This document shows positions 7,206-17,205 of a stretch of DNA of 64,000 bases, one piece after another. The position numbers were made by a program, and so were the translations under genes. The notes under the pieces were generated by a model. It was not told where the DNA came from, searched no databases, and saw only the letters and a program-made list of their open reading frames with translations. Positions within the stretch are counted from its first letter, which is position 1. Each line of letters starts with the position of its first letter. Origin of the DNA: Palsa-883 sp963847615 (GTDB taxonomy: Bacteria; Pseudomonadota; Alphaproteobacteria; Acetobacterales; Acetobacteraceae); NCBI GenBank assembly GCA_963847615.1, contig CAWKAN010000012.1, positions 175,740 to 239,739 on the forward strand, written 5' to 3'.

Positions 7206-8501
7206 ATGCGCGTGAGCCAGAACACCATCCCCGCGCCGCACACCATCGCCAGGGCGACGACAGTGGCGGCGACAGTGGCGGCGACGACATCGGCACGCCA
7301 GACGGAGACCATGACCTTCGCCATCCTGGCGGCGTTGAGCGTCTGCCATCTGCTCAATGACCTGAACCAGTCGCTGGTGGCGGCGATCTACCCGATGCTG
7401 AAGGTCAGCTATCATCTCGACTTCGCCGAGATCGGGCTGATCACGCTGGCCTTCCAGCTCACCGCCTCGATGCTGCAGCCGGTGGTCGGCATGGTGACCG
7501 ACCGCAGGCCGATGCCCTATTCGCTGCCGGCGGCGATGGGCTTCACCCTGGTCGGGCTGCTGCTGCTCTCGGTCGCCTCCAGCTTCGGCGCCATCATGCT
7601 GGCCGCGGCGATCGTCGGCGTCGGGTCCTCGGTGTTCCATCCGGAGGCGTCGCGCGTGGCGCGGCTGGCCTCCGGCGGGCGGCACGGCTTCGCGCAGTCG
7701 CTGTTTCAGGTCGGCGGCAGCAGCGGCTCCGCGGTCGGGCCGCTGCTGGCAGCGTTCATCGTGGTGCCGCACGGACAAGGGTCGATCACCTGGTTCTCCG
7801 CCGTGGCGCTGCTGGCGATCCTGCTGCTGACCAACGTCAGCTTCTGGTATCGCAGCCGCCGGGCGCCTTCGCGGCGCGGCGGTCTGGCCCATGGGATCGA
7901 GGCGGCGGGGATCGAGGCGCTGCACTCGCTGTCGCGCCCGAAGGTGCTGGGCGCCGTCGCGGTGCTGGTGGCGTTGTTGTTCTCCAAGAACGTCTACACC
8001 GCCAGCCTCAGCTCCTACTACACGTTCTACCTGATCCAGAAATTCCACCTGTCGGTGCCGGACGCGCAGATCCACCTGTTCGTGTTCCTCGGCGCGGTCG
8101 CCGCGGGCACCTTCGCCGGCGGGCCGATCGGCGACCGGTTCGGGCGCAAGCCGGTGATCTGGTTCTCCATCCTCGGCGCCGCGCCGTTCGCGCTGATGCT
8201 GCCCTACGCCAGCCTGTTCTGGACCGGCGTGCTGACCGTGGTGATCGGGTTGATCCTGGCCTCGGCGTTCTCGGCCATCCTGGTCTATGCGCAGGACCTG
8301 CTGCCCGGGCGCGTCGGCATGGTGGCCGGTATGTTCTTCGGCTTTTCGTTCGGGCTGGGCGGCCTCGGCGCGGCGGCGCTGGGCGAACTGGCGGACCACA
8401 CCAGCATCTATCTGGTCTACCATGTGTGCGCGTTCCTGCCGCTGATCGGGCTGCTGGCGGCACTGCTGCCGAACATCGAGCGCCGCCGGGCAATCGCCTG
8501 A
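7206..8501 (+). CDS. MFS transporter, fosmidomycin resistance (Fsr)-like
   Basis: The 431-residue protein has twelve hydrophobic segments and the DHA1-type motif GMVTDRRPMPYSL between TM2 and TM3, with a second copy GPIGDRFGRKPVIW after TM8. The N-terminal AALSVCHLLNDLNQSLVAAIYPMLK closely matches fosmidomycin-resistance exporters of proteobacteria. It is therefore probably a drug or metabolite/proton antiporter in the inner membrane; the true substrate is unknown. The ATG at 7206 follows GAGGACAC. The last codons, including the stop, are part of the 29-bp arm of the hairpin element that follows. Confidence 0.88.
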   Translation: MRVSQNTIPAPHTIARATTVAATVAATTSARQTETMTFAILAALSVCHLLNDLNQSLVAAIYPMLKVSYHLDFAEIGLITLAFQLTASMLQPVVGMVTDRRPMPYSLPAAMGFTLVGLLLLSVASSFGAIMLAAAIVGVGSSVFHPEASRVARLASGGRHGFAQSLFQVGGSSGSAVGPLLAAFIVVPHGQGSITWFSAVALLAILLLTNVSFWYRSRRAPSRRGGLAHGIEAAGIEALHSLSRPKVLGAVAVLVALLFSKNVYTASLSSYYTFYLIQKFHLSVPDAQIHLFVFLGAVAAGTFAGGPIGDRFGRKPVIWFSILGAAPFALMLPYASLFWTGVLTVVIGLILASAFSAILVYAQDLLPGRVGMVAGMFFGFSFGLGGLGAAALGELADHTSIYLVYHVCAFLPLIGLLAALLPNIERRRAIA

Positions 8502-8612
8502 ACGAAGCAAGGTCAGGGCTCCGCCCTTGGCGGGAGTCCAGAGGGCAGCGCCCTCTGGTGGGGTCCAGGGGCGAAGCCCCTGGCCTTGCTTCGTTCAGGC
8601 GATTGCCCGGCG
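8484..8612. repeat. Large hairpin element with perfect 29-bp arms (copy 1)
   Basis: The segment at 8484-8512 is the exact inverse of 8584-8612. Between them lie nested GC hairpins of the type GGGCAGCGCCC and GGGGCGAAGCCCC. The left arm contains the last codons of the MFS gene. A related but imperfect copy is at 42309-42496, with the same inner motifs. It may act as a transcription stop or mRNA stabiliser between the MFS and ABC-F genes. Confidence 0.85.
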
Positions 8613-8638
8613 GGCTGTTGGCCCGTAAACCGCCGGGA

Positions 8639-10501
8639 ATGAGCCTACTCGTCATCTCCAGCCTCACCATCCGTTTGGGTGGCCGCACGCTCTTGGACGC
8701 TGCCGACCTGACCGTCGACCCTGGCCGGCGCATTGGCCTGGTCGGCCGCAATGGCGCCGGCAAGTCCACGCTGCTGCGCGCCATTGCCGGCGAACTGGTG
8801 CCGGACGGCGGCGAGATCCGCCTGGCCGCAAGGGCGCGGATCGCCACGGTGCACCAGCAGGCGCCGGACGGTCCGGACAGCCTGACCGAGACCGTGCTGA
8901 AGGGCGATCCGGAGCGTCTGGCGCTGCTGGCCGAGGTCGAAACCGCCGCGCCCGAGCGCCTGGGCGAGATCCATGACCGGTTGCTGGCGATTGGCGCGGA
9001 TGCGGCGCCGGCGCGCGCGGCGACCATCCTGGCCGGGCTCGGCTTCGATGAGGCGGCGCAGGCACGCCCGGTATCGTCGTTCTCCGGCGGTTGGCGCATG
9101 CGCGTGGCGCTGGCCACGGCGCTGTTCGCCAACCCCGACCTGCTGCTGCTGGACGAGCCGACCAACCACCTGGACCTGGAGGCGACGCTGTGGCTGGAGG
9201 GCTGGCTCGCTCGCTTCCCCGGTGCCGCGCTGGTCGTCTCGCACGACCGCGGCCTACTGGACCGCGCGGTGGAGGCGATCGCGCATCTCGATCGCGGCAA
9301 GCTGTCGCTGACCCCCGGCGGCTTCGACGAGTTCGTGCGTATCCGCACCGAACGCGCGCTGCAGCAGGTCAGCGCGGCGAAGCGTGTCGCGGCGGAACGC
9401 GCGCACATCCAGTCCTTCGTCGACCGCTTCCGCTACAAGGCGAGCAAGGCGCGCCAGGCGCAGGCGCGCATCAAGGCGCTGGCAAGGCTGCCGCAGATCG
9501 AAACGATCATCGAGGCGACGCCGACCCGCTTCAACTTTCCCGAGCCATCGCGCATCGCCCCGCCGATCCTGGCGCTGGAGCGGGTCTCCGTGGGCTACGA
9601 TGGGGTTGCCGTGCTGCGCGGTCTTTCGCTGTCGATCGACACCGACGACCGCATCGCGCTGCTGGGGGCCAACGGCAACGGCAAGTCCACCCTGGCGAAA
9701 CTGTTTGCCGGGCGGCTCGATCCGCTGGACGGCGAGCTGCGCCGCAGTTCCAGGCTGCGCGTCGGCTATTTCGCCCAGCACCAGGAGGACGAGCTGGTGG
9801 CCACCGAACCGCCGCTGGACCACATGGCCCGCGTGCTGCCGCGCGCCAGCCCGAGCCAGGTGCGCGCCCAGCTCGCGCGTTTCGGGCTGGACGCGGACCG
9901 GGCGCAAACGCCGGTCGCCAACCTGTCGGGCGGCGAAAAGGCGCGCCTGCTGCTGGCACTGGCGACGCGCGAGGCGCCGCATCTGCTGATCCTCGACGAG
10001 CCGACCAACCATCTGGACATCGACGCGCGCGAGGCGCTGGTGAAGGCGCTGGCCGACTTCCAGGGCGCGGTGCTGCTGATCACGCACGACCCGCATCTGG
10101 TGGAGCTGGTGGCCGACCGCCTGTGGCTGGTCGCCGACGGCACGGTGCGTCCGTTCGACGGCGATCTGGACGAGTATCGCGCGCTACTGGCTGAGCGTGC
10201 CCGCCCGGCGGCGAAGCCGGACGCCGGCACCAAGCGCGACGACCGGCGCGAGCGGGCCGAGGCGCGCGCCGCACTGGCGCCGTTGCGCAAGCAGGCGAAG
10301 GAGGCCGAGACGCGGCTGGCGAAGCTGGCAGCGGAACGCGCCACAATCGAGAAGAAGCTGGCGGATCCCGCGCTGTATGGGCCGGGTCGGGCGGGCGAGA
10401 TTGCCGCGACCAATGCGCGGCTCGCGGCGATCCGCCGGCTGTCGGCGGCTGCCGAGGCCGAGTGGCTGGCCGCGGAGGAAGCGCTGGAGGCGGCCTCGTA
10501 G
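8639..10501 (+). CDS. ABC-F family ATP-binding cassette protein (Uup/YheS-like)
   Basis: The 620-residue cytosolic protein has two ABC domains without membrane segments. The first has Walker A GRNGAGKST, signature FSGGWRMR and Walker B LLLLDEPTNHLDLE. The second has GANGNGKST, LSGGEKAR and LLILDEPTNHLDID. A charged linker (about 240-300) and a C-terminal coiled coil (about 540-610, EARAALAPLRKQAKEAETRLAKLAAE) complete the ABC-F layout. Relatives act on ribosomes or, as with Uup, in DNA and ribosome maintenance. The ATG at 8639 starts exactly before the first beta strand; upstream open frame is the hairpin element. Confidence 0.93.
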   Translation: MSLLVISSLTIRLGGRTLLDAADLTVDPGRRIGLVGRNGAGKSTLLRAIAGELVPDGGEIRLAARARIATVHQQAPDGPDSLTETVLKGDPERLALLAEVETAAPERLGEIHDRLLAIGADAAPARAATILAGLGFDEAAQARPVSSFSGGWRMRVALATALFANPDLLLLDEPTNHLDLEATLWLEGWLARFPGAALVVSHDRGLLDRAVEAIAHLDRGKLSLTPGGFDEFVRIRTERALQQVSAAKRVAAERAHIQSFVDRFRYKASKARQAQARIKALARLPQIETIIEATPTRFNFPEPSRIAPPILALERVSVGYDGVAVLRGLSLSIDTDDRIALLGANGNGKSTLAKLFAGRLDPLDGELRRSSRLRVGYFAQHQEDELVATEPPLDHMARVLPRASPSQVRAQLARFGLDADRAQTPVANLSGGEKARLLLALATREAPHLLILDEPTNHLDIDAREALVKALADFQGAVLLITHDPHLVELVADRLWLVADGTVRPFDGDLDEYRALLAERARPAAKPDAGTKRDDRRERAEARAALAPLRKQAKEAETRLAKLAAERATIEKKLADPALYGPGRAGEIAATNARLAAIRRLSAAAEAEWLAAEEALEAAS

Positions 10502-10721
10502 CCGCGCGGCGCCGACCGAAGGCGGGCGCTGCGGCGGAGGCGGCAGGCGACGCATCGGCCCAGGGGTACGGCGCGCCACAGCACACGCTGGGGACACGAT
10601 CTGGCGGGCCCCGCAAGAGGGGCCCAATTAAGCCGGGATTCACCCAAGCGGCATAAAGCCATGCGGACGGGACATGATCGCGCTTCGTGCGAAGCGCATC
10701 GCATGGATGATGGGAGCCAGA

Positions 10722-11507
10722 ATGGATCCGAATACGCTGCCGCGGGCGATTGCGCTGCAATTCGACACCGGCGAGATCGTCTATCCGGCCGGCGGGCAGC
10801 CGATGGCGCGGACCTGCAGCTACAACGGCAGCGGGTTGCGCTGCTTCGGCAAGACCACCGATTTCCTGGACGACCCGCGCTATCGCCAGGCGCACGCGCG
10901 TGGCTGGACCGGGGGCGGCAAGAAGACGCGCCATATCGACGACAATCGCTGGATCGTGCACGTCGCGCTGTGGGCAGCCAGCCAGGCGGCGCGGCTCGCG
11001 GGCGATTTCGTGGAATGCGGCGTCGATACCGGCATGATGTCGCTGGCGATCTGCGACTGGCTCGATTTCAACCGGCTCGACAAGGATTTCTGGCTGTTCG
11101 ACACCTATAGCGGCATCCCCGACGCGCAGATGACCGAGGCGGAGAGCAACGGCATCGGCGGCTGGCATAACCGCGAAGCCTACCAGGAGTGCTTCGCGGA
11201 CGCGGTGGCGCATTTCGCGCCCTGGCCACGATGCCGCCTGGTGCGCGGCATGGTGCCTGACACACTCGCCACATTTCCGGCGGACCACCGCGTTGCCTAC
11301 CTGTCGATCGACATGAACATCGTGTTGCCGGAGATTGCGACCATCGAGTTCTTCTGGGACCGCCTGGTGCCCGGCGCGCTGGTGCTGCTGGACGACTACG
11401 GCTGGTCAACCCACATCGCGCAGAAGACCGCCTTTGACGCATTCGCCCGGGCGCATGGAACGATGGTCCTGAACCTGCCCACCGGGCAGGGCCTCATCAT
11501 CCGCTGA
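10722..11507 (+). CDS. TylF/MycF-type SAM-dependent O-methyltransferase-like protein
   Basis: The product (261 residues from ATG 10722, which follows GGGAGCC) contains the TylF/MycF pattern: GDFVECGVDTGMMSLAI as SAM motif I, FWLFDTYSGIPD, then AYLSIDMNIVLPEIATIEFFWDRLVPGALVLLDDYGW with the acidic metal-binding residues. Family members methylate sugars in macrolides or surface glycans. In proteobacteria they often lie in glycan clusters, but here the gene is isolated. In-frame ATGs at 10674 and 10707 are alternatives. A strong hairpin follows about 100 bp downstream. Confidence 0.88.
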   Translation: MDPNTLPRAIALQFDTGEIVYPAGGQPMARTCSYNGSGLRCFGKTTDFLDDPRYRQAHARGWTGGGKKTRHIDDNRWIVHVALWAASQAARLAGDFVECGVDTGMMSLAICDWLDFNRLDKDFWLFDTYSGIPDAQMTEAESNGIGGWHNREAYQECFADAVAHFAPWPRCRLVRGMVPDTLATFPADHRVAYLSIDMNIVLPEIATIEFFWDRLVPGALVLLDDYGWSTHIAQKTAFDAFARAHGTMVLNLPTGQGLIIR

Positions 11508-11610
11508 CCGGCGGACACCGGCGTGTCCAACCGGCGCGGGTTTCGCCAGGGTGACGCCTGCGCCGAATGCCACCCGGCGGGCGCCGCCCAGCATGGTGGG
11601 GCGCCGCGCT

Positions 11611-11643
11611 CGCCTGGCATCGGCGCCACACCGATGCCAGGCG
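11611..11643. terminator. Bidirectional intrinsic terminator
   Basis: A perfect 13-bp stem (CGCCTGGCATCGG and its complement) with a 7-nt loop is followed by TTGGCGTTTT on the plus strand. It sits between two convergent genes, ending at 11507 and 11668, and could serve both. Confidence 0.8.
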
Positions 11644-11667
11644 TTGGCGTTTTGTGCATGTTCCTAT

Positions 11668-12525
11668 TTATGGACGCGTTCGTCGCAGCATCTCGCGCAA
11701 GGTGGCGTTGAACTCCTCCGGCGCCTCATAGGCCACCCAGTGGCCGGCGCCCGGTATCATGTGGAAGTTCACCTCGGGGCGCATGGCGCGCAGCGCCGCC
11801 TCGCGCTCGTGGGCGTGTGGATTGGCGGGAGGATCAAGTCCGCCCCAGATGCCGTTTACCGGCACGTGCACCGTCTGCAACGCCGTGCGCAACGCGCCGC
11901 TGCGCGACAGCATCGGCGTCTTCAGCCGCGAATGCCGGGTGTTCCAATCCTGGATCAGCAGGGCCAGTGCATCGATCTTGGCGGGATCGGCGATCATTAG
12001 GCGATTGAGGTTGGTGCGGTGCGCGGCCACGCGCGCGTCGCCCATCAGGTGACGTACCTTCAGCAGTTCGACCTGGTAGGCAGACGGCCCGACGCCGCCG
12101 GAGCAGATGAGCGTCAGCGACCGCACGCGCGCGCCGTGCAGCGCGGCGAGGCAGCTTGCCGCGGTGCCGCCGAAGGAAAACCCGGCGAGATCATAGGTTG
12201 CATCCGGCTCCAGAATGATACCGAGGCCCTGCCCGAGAATGGCGGCTACGGTCTCCGCGGTCCGGGGCTCCGGCAGGTCCGCTGAGCCGCCGAGCCCCGG
12301 CAGGTCGGGCACCAGCAGAAGATGATCGCGCGACAGATCGTCGATGTTGTGCGCCCAATGCCGCCACGACCCGGCGCCGCCATGCAACAGCACCAGCACC
12401 GGCCCGCTGCCCCAGGACCGCCAGACCATGCGGCCGTCGCCACACGGGGTTTCCCGGTGCGCCGCGGCCTGTTCCAGCCGGTCGAGAAATATCGCAGGAT
12501 CCTCGGTGCCGACCACGTCTCGCAT
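11668..12525 (-). CDS. Alpha/beta hydrolase fold protein
   Basis: The 285-residue protein has the alpha/beta-hydrolase layout: oxyanion motif VLVLLHGGAGSWRHW, nucleophile elbow AGFSFGG (serine), a late acidic residue around GIWGGLDPPANPH and the catalytic histidine in MIPGAGHWVAYE. It closely resembles meta-cleavage-product hydrolases and small-ester hydrolases, but substrate is not readable. It is the last gene after SBP-LivH-LivM-LivG-LivF on the minus strand, 107 bp beyond livF, which suggests it processes what that transporter imports. The open frame extends upstream through livF; the ATG at 12525 gives the natural N-terminus. Confidence 0.87.
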   Translation of the reverse strand: MRDVVGTEDPAIFLDRLEQAAAHRETPCGDGRMVWRSWGSGPVLVLLHGGAGSWRHWAHNIDDLSRDHLLLVPDLPGLGGSADLPEPRTAETVAAILGQGLGIILEPDATYDLAGFSFGGTAASCLAALHGARVRSLTLICSGGVGPSAYQVELLKVRHLMGDARVAAHRTNLNRLMIADPAKIDALALLIQDWNTRHSRLKTPMLSRSGALRTALQTVHVPVNGIWGGLDPPANPHAHEREAALRAMRPEVNFHMIPGAGHWVAYEAPEEFNATLREMLRRTRP

Positions 12526-12632
12526 CGCTGTCCCATTCCTTGCCGTCGCGACCCCGCGTCGCCGGGAAGCAACGCAGCGCCCGCAAGTGTGCGCGGCCCG
12601 ACTGCCGGCCTCAAGCCCCCGTCCTGGCTTGC

Positions 12633-13328
12633 CTACAGGTATTCGTCGGCGAGCGCGATCTCGCGAATCTCTGCCACGGTGCCGCTGCGTCGCACCTCGC
12701 CACCGCGCATCACGTAGCCGCGCGTCGCCAGCCGCAGCGCCGGCCGGGCCATCTGTTCCGTCATCAGCACAGTCGTGCCGCGCGCGTGGAGTTGCGTGAT
12801 CGCGTCGCTGATCTGCTGTATCCACACCGGGGCCAGGCCCAGGAACGGCTCGTCCAGCAACAGCAGCCGCGGAAACGCTGCCATGGCGCGCGCCAGCGCG
12901 ACGATCTGCTGCTGTCCGCCGGACAATTGCCCCGCCGGCTGGCGGGCGCGTTCGCTCAGCAACGGAAACACCGAGCACAGCCAGTCCAGCGCCTCGCGCT
13001 GACGTGCCCGGCCGCGGCCGAACGCGCCGGCCAGAACATTGTCGGTGACCGAAAGCGTGGGAAACACCCGCCGCCCTTCCGGCGCATAGCCAATGCCGTG
13101 CCGCGCGCGCTGTTCGCACGGCACGGACGACAGCACGATGCCATCGAACACGATGCGCCCGCTGGCCGCCGGCACCAGGCCGATGACGGCGTTGATGGTG
13201 CTGGATTTGCCGGCCCCGTTGGCGCCGACCAGCAGTACCGTCTCGCCTTCCGCGACATCGATGGAAATGCCCGACAGGGCGGTGATCCCACCATAGCGCA
13301 CCTGCAAATTCTCGATTTGCAGCAGCAT
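12633..13328 (-). CDS. livF: Branched-chain-type ABC transporter ATP-binding protein LivF (cluster A)
   Basis: The 231-residue ATPase belongs to the LivF group of the HAAT transporters. Walker A is GANGAGKSS, the signature is LSGGQQQ and Walker B is LLLLDEPFLGLAP, with YAPEGRRVFPTLSV as the typical LivF motif. It energises uptake of amino acids or small carboxylates with LivG and the two permeases encoded upstream. The ATG overlaps the livG stop (TGATG). The frame is intact, in contrast with the upstream genes of the cluster. Confidence 0.93.
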   Translation of the reverse strand: MLLQIENLQVRYGGITALSGISIDVAEGETVLLVGANGAGKSSTINAVIGLVPAASGRIVFDGIVLSSVPCEQRARHGIGYAPEGRRVFPTLSVTDNVLAGAFGRGRARQREALDWLCSVFPLLSERARQPAGQLSGGQQQIVALARAMAAFPRLLLLDEPFLGLAPVWIQQISDAITQLHARGTTVLMTEQMARPALRLATRGYVMRGGEVRRSGTVAEIREIALADEYL

Positions 13329-14059
13329 CACGCGGCCTCGTCTTCGGCGCCGCCGAGATAGGCGGCGATGACGTCCGGCCGGGCCAGCGCCTCGGCCGTT
13401 GCGCCGTCGGCCAGCACGGCACCGGCATCCAGCACCAGCACGCGCGGGCACAGCCGGCGGATCAGGTCCATGTCGTGTTCCACGATCAGGACGCTGCAGC
13501 CGCCGGCTTCGCGCGCGTGCTGCACGAATGCATCGACGCGATGCCGCTCGGCGCGTTCCAATCCCGCCGCTGGCTCGTCGAGCAGCAGCACGCGCGGTCC
13601 GGTGGCGAAGGCCATCAGCAGGCCCAGCATCTTCTGCAACCCGTACGGCAGCTTGTCGCCCTGCTCGTCCAACCGCTCGGCCAGGCCGAACTGGTCCAGC
13701 AGACGGTCGAGCCCGGGTTGCACGCCGCGCTGGCCGAATCGGATCGCGCGGGAAATATTCTCGCGCACCGAGACGCTGCGGAAGATGTTGGTTTGCTGGA
13801 AGCTGCGCGCCACGCCGAGCCGGCTCAGCGCATGCGCCGGCTGACCGCTGACGTCGCGTCCGCCCAGCAACACACGGCCATCCGACGGCGCCAGGCGTCC
13901 CGAGATCACGTTGATCAGCGTCGTCTTGCCGGCACCGTTCGGGCCGATCACGCCCATCAGGCCGCCGGGTTCCAGGCTGAAACCGACGTCCGCGAAGACG
14001 CGCAGCCCGCCAAAGCTTTTGGCCAGACCTTCGACGCGCAGTTCCACCTGGCCCGCCAC
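13328..14059 (-). CDS. livG: Branched-chain-type ABC transporter ATP-binding protein LivG (cluster A)
   Basis: The 243-residue product has Walker A GPNGAGKTT, the LivG motif GVARSFQQTNIFRSVSVRENI, a degenerate signature LPYGLQKMLGLLMAF and Walker B VLLLDEPAAGLERAE. It ends with the LivG-type HDMDLIRRLCPRVLVLDAG. I chose the GTG at 14059, which is preceded by GGAGGGCATAAC and sits 1 bp after the livM stop. An ATG at 14101 would add 14 residues inside livM. It pairs with LivF, whose start overlaps its stop. Confidence 0.9.
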   Translation of the reverse strand: MAGQVELRVEGLAKSFGGLRVFADVGFSLEPGGLMGVIGPNGAGKTTLINVISGRLAPSDGRVLLGGRDVSGQPAHALSRLGVARSFQQTNIFRSVSVRENISRAIRFGQRGVQPGLDRLLDQFGLAERLDEQGDKLPYGLQKMLGLLMAFATGPRVLLLDEPAAGLERAERHRVDAFVQHAREAGGCSVLIVEHDMDLIRRLCPRVLVLDAGAVLADGATAEALARPDVIAAYLGGAEDEAA

Positions 14060-14060
14060 G

Positions 14061-15019
14061 TTATGCCCTCCGGCGCAGCAAGCCGCCGACGGTTCCGACA
14101 ATGCCGCCGCGCGCCGCCAGGATCACCACCAGGATCAGCACCCCGTACAGCCCCTGCGCGTATTGGCCGTGCGTGCCGAACAGGTTCGTCGCATAGATCA
14201 GCAGCGTGCCGCCGACGATCGGGCCGAGGATCGAGGTGCGGCCGCCGATAATCGTATAGGCAATGAAATCCACCGCCGTGATCGGGTCGAACGAGCTTGG
14301 ATGCGCGGTCAGCAGCATGCTGACCAGGGCAAACCCGGCCAGGCCAGCCAGCCCCGCGGCCACCACGAACCCCAATGCCTTGTAGCGCCAGACCACCAGG
14401 CCGAGGCTTTCCGCGAGGATCTCGTTCTCCTCGATCGCGGCAAAGTGCTGGCGGAAATAGCGGGTCAGCGCCGCGGCGATCAGCACCGCCAGCAGCGCCA
14501 GCACGCAGGCGAAGATCACCACCGCACGATTGCTGGCGAATTCCAGGCTGAACAGCGTGACCGCGGGGACGCCCGCGATGCCGTTGGAGCCGCCGGTCAG
14601 CCCCGGCGTTTCGAACAGCAGCAACTGCATGATCTGCGACAGCACGAACGTGACGAGCACGAAGTAGGTGCCGCGCAGGCGCAGCACCAGCGCGCCGAGC
14701 GGTATTGCCACCAGCGCCGGCACGAAGAAAGCTTCCCAGCGTCAGCACGATGGCGTCGGTGATGTCGTGTTGGCCGGCGATCGCCACCCTATACCCCCCG
14801 ATCGCCATGAAGGTCGGCGTGGCAAAGCTCAGCAGGTTCATCCGCAGCATGATCCAGACGCTGAGCGCGGAGATGGCGCCGATCATGATCTGGTTCATCA
14901 CCGAATAGATCAGTCACGCTGCTCGTCAGCAGCGGCACCGCCGGGGCGAGGGCAAAGATTGCCGCGGCGGCGATCTCCGCCCCGCCGCCGGCGGCACGTC
15001 GCCCAGCGGGCGCCATCAT
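14061..15019 (-). pseudogene. livM: LivM-type permease (cluster A), two frameshifts
   Basis: The N-terminus begins at the ATG overlapping the livH stop and reads to SVTD near 14912. The frame then shifts by one base to YSVMNQIMIGAISALSVWIML, and again near 14731 after LTLGSF to FVPALVAIPLGALVLRLRGTYF. Apart from the shifts, the whole LivM sequence is present and conserved (GGSNGIAGVP, IGGRTSILGPIVGG), with no other stops. Both shifts are extra bases at a third-position/codon boundary (GAT-c-TAT, TTT-c-TTC). This looks more like a consensus error than decay. Confidence 0.8.
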
Positions 15020-15887
15020 GCGCCGCGGACCTCGCGGCCCAGCAGACCGGTCGGGCGAAACACCAGCAGCAACAGCACGAGCACGAACAGCACCAGCGCG
15101 CCGACCGAGCCGCCGAAATAGACCGAGGTGTAGGCTTCGACGATGCCGACGATGAAGGCCGCCAGCGCCGCGCCGCCCAGACTGCCGAGGCCGCCCAGGA
15201 TCACGGTGAGGAACGAGGTAGCCAGCACCGGATCGCCCACGCCGGGCGCCAGCGCGAGGATCGGCGTGACCAGCGCGCCGGTCAGTCCGGCGAGGCCGGT
15301 CGCCAGGGCGAAAGCGGCCGGGAACAGCAGGCGCGGGCGCAGGCCCAGGGCCTTGCCCACTGCCCGGTCGTCCGCCAGCGCGCGCAGGGCGCGGCCGAGA
15401 TCGGTGCGGAACAGCACCAGATACAATGCCACGATGGCGGCCAGGCATACGGCGAGCACGATCAGGTTCTCACGCGGCACGTAGACCAGCCCGGCGCGAA
15501 AGGCGCCGCTCACCGGAAAGGTGAATTGCATCGAAATCGGCCCGAATACCGCCAGCACGCCGGTCGAGATGATCAGATAGAGCGCCAGCGTCAGCATCAG
15601 CGTGGCCAGGTGGTCATCGACGAGCCGCTCGATCAGCAGCAACTCGAACACCCAGCCGAGCGCGCCGGTGGCGAGCACGGCCACCAGCACCGCCAGCGGA
15701 TATGGCAGGCCAAGCCCGCTGACGCAGCTATAGGCGACATAGCCGCCCAGCATGTAGAAATCCGCCATGCGCGAAATTCACCACGCCGAGGATGCCGAAG
15801 ATCAGCGTAAACCCGAGCGCCAGCAGCGCATACTGCGCGCCCAGGCCCACGCCGATGATCGCCGCCTCAATGAATACTGTGCACGCG
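15016..15887 (-). pseudogene. livH: LivH-type permease (cluster A), frameshift near the N-terminus
   Basis: The permease reads VFIEAAIIGVGLGAQYALLALGFTLIFGILGVVNFAHG in one frame. An extra G near 15772 then shifts it into DFYMLGGYVAYSCVSG and the long second frame to the stop at 15016. This is the LivH family start (GVVNFAHGxFYMLG) and its usual eight-helix hydrophobic profile. No ATG is visible at the true start; a GTG at about 15882 in another frame suggests one more lost base. It lies between the substrate-binding protein and livM. Confidence 0.78.
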
Positions 15888-15912
15888 CGCGGCCGTGTTG
15901 CCGAAGCCGCGC

Positions 15913-17080
15913 CTACAGCTTCGGCTCGACGCGTCGTCACGCCCAGCTCCTTGCCGTCCTTGATGATGCCGATGCCGAACGGGAACATCAGTTCCTGCGC
16001 GATGCCGAACTGCTTCATGCCCGACCACACGCCCTTGCCCATGTTCGGGTCATCCACCGGCAGATTGCGCAATGCCTCGGCCACCTTCTGCACGTCGTCC
16101 ATCGTTCCGGCAATCGAGATCGCCTTCAGCGTCATGCGCGCAGCCCGGCAGGTTAACCCACAGCGAGGAGCCGAAGGTCTGATCCTTGCCCAGCAGCTTC
16201 TTGTACTCCGTCGTCGATCGCGTGCGTCTGCGGCGTGTCGGGCTGCCCCGTTGTACCAGTAGAAATCCTTCAGCACGCCCATGCCGCCGCAGACGCGCAG
16301 GATCTCCTCGGTGCCGGGGCCGCCGTTGCGTCCGATCGGCCCCTTGAAGCCGGCAAGGCGGAGCTGCTTGACGATCACCCCGGCGTCGCCGGGCGGCGAG
16401 GAGGCGGTGTCCACCGCATCTGGGTTGGCCGCCAGCAGGCGCGTGATGATCGGCGCGAAATTGGTGGTGCCGCGCTGGTAGTATTCCGAGCTGGTCTTGA
16501 TGCCGTTGTCCTTGTAGGCGACCTCATCGACGCTGACGATGTCGGTGCCGCCCTGGTCGTTCGGCGCGACCAGCGCGACCGATTTGATCGTCCAGTGCTT
16601 CAGCGCCTGCTTGATCACGGTATCCGCCCATCCCCCGGGCCCCGGGCCCATGTGGAACATCAGCGGATAGCGCTTCGCCAGCGCGTCCTTGGCGTAGCTG
16701 GCGTTCCAGGCGATCTGCTGGTTGCGCGCCAGCGATCGGCTTGATCCCGGTCGCCTCCGGCGAGCCGACCGGGCCGATGATGAAGTGAATGCCTCTGGCG
16801 GCCAGGGCGTTGCTGCCGGCCGCCGCGCCGTCGGCGGTGTACTTGCTGTCATAGGGGACCACTGTCACGTGACATTCTTGTTACCCACCTTGAGGCCGCC
16901 TTCGGCGTTCACCTCGGCCGCCGCCAGTTGGCCGCGCCGTCCATGGCGAGGCCCCACTGCGCGGCGCCGCCCGACATCGGCCCCATGGAGCCGATCTTGA
17001 GTTCGCAGCCGCCCTGTGCTATCGCCGGGGCTGACCAGCCGAGCGCCCCGCCAGTGGGCGCCCGTCAGCACGCGTGTCAT
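15913..17080 (-). pseudogene. Periplasmic substrate-binding protein of Liv-type ABC transporter (cluster A), multiply frameshifted
   Basis: Joined across frames, the product reads as a Peripla_BP_6 amide-binding protein: ALGWSAPAIAQGGCELKIG at the N-terminus (signal peptide), GPMSGGAAQWGLAMDGAAN, FIIGPVGSPEATGIKPI, WNASYAKDALAKRYPLMF, TMDDVQKVAEAL, and ELGVTTVEPKL at the C-terminus with stop at 15913. I count at least six single-base shifts (near 15936, 16136, 16210, 16243, 16734, 16864 and 16927). Several are extra G or C at codon boundaries; two near the N-terminus are losses. It is the first gene of the minus-strand transporter cluster. Confidence 0.75.
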
Positions 17081-17205
17081 GATGCTTGCATCGTGCTCTC
17101 CCGCATTGTCATGGTCGCCGCAAATCGCGGCGGCAGTGCATTTTCGGCGAAAGTTAGGGATGCGGCGGAGAGATCGTCAAGAGCGGCGGCCGGAACGGGC
17201 ACGAC

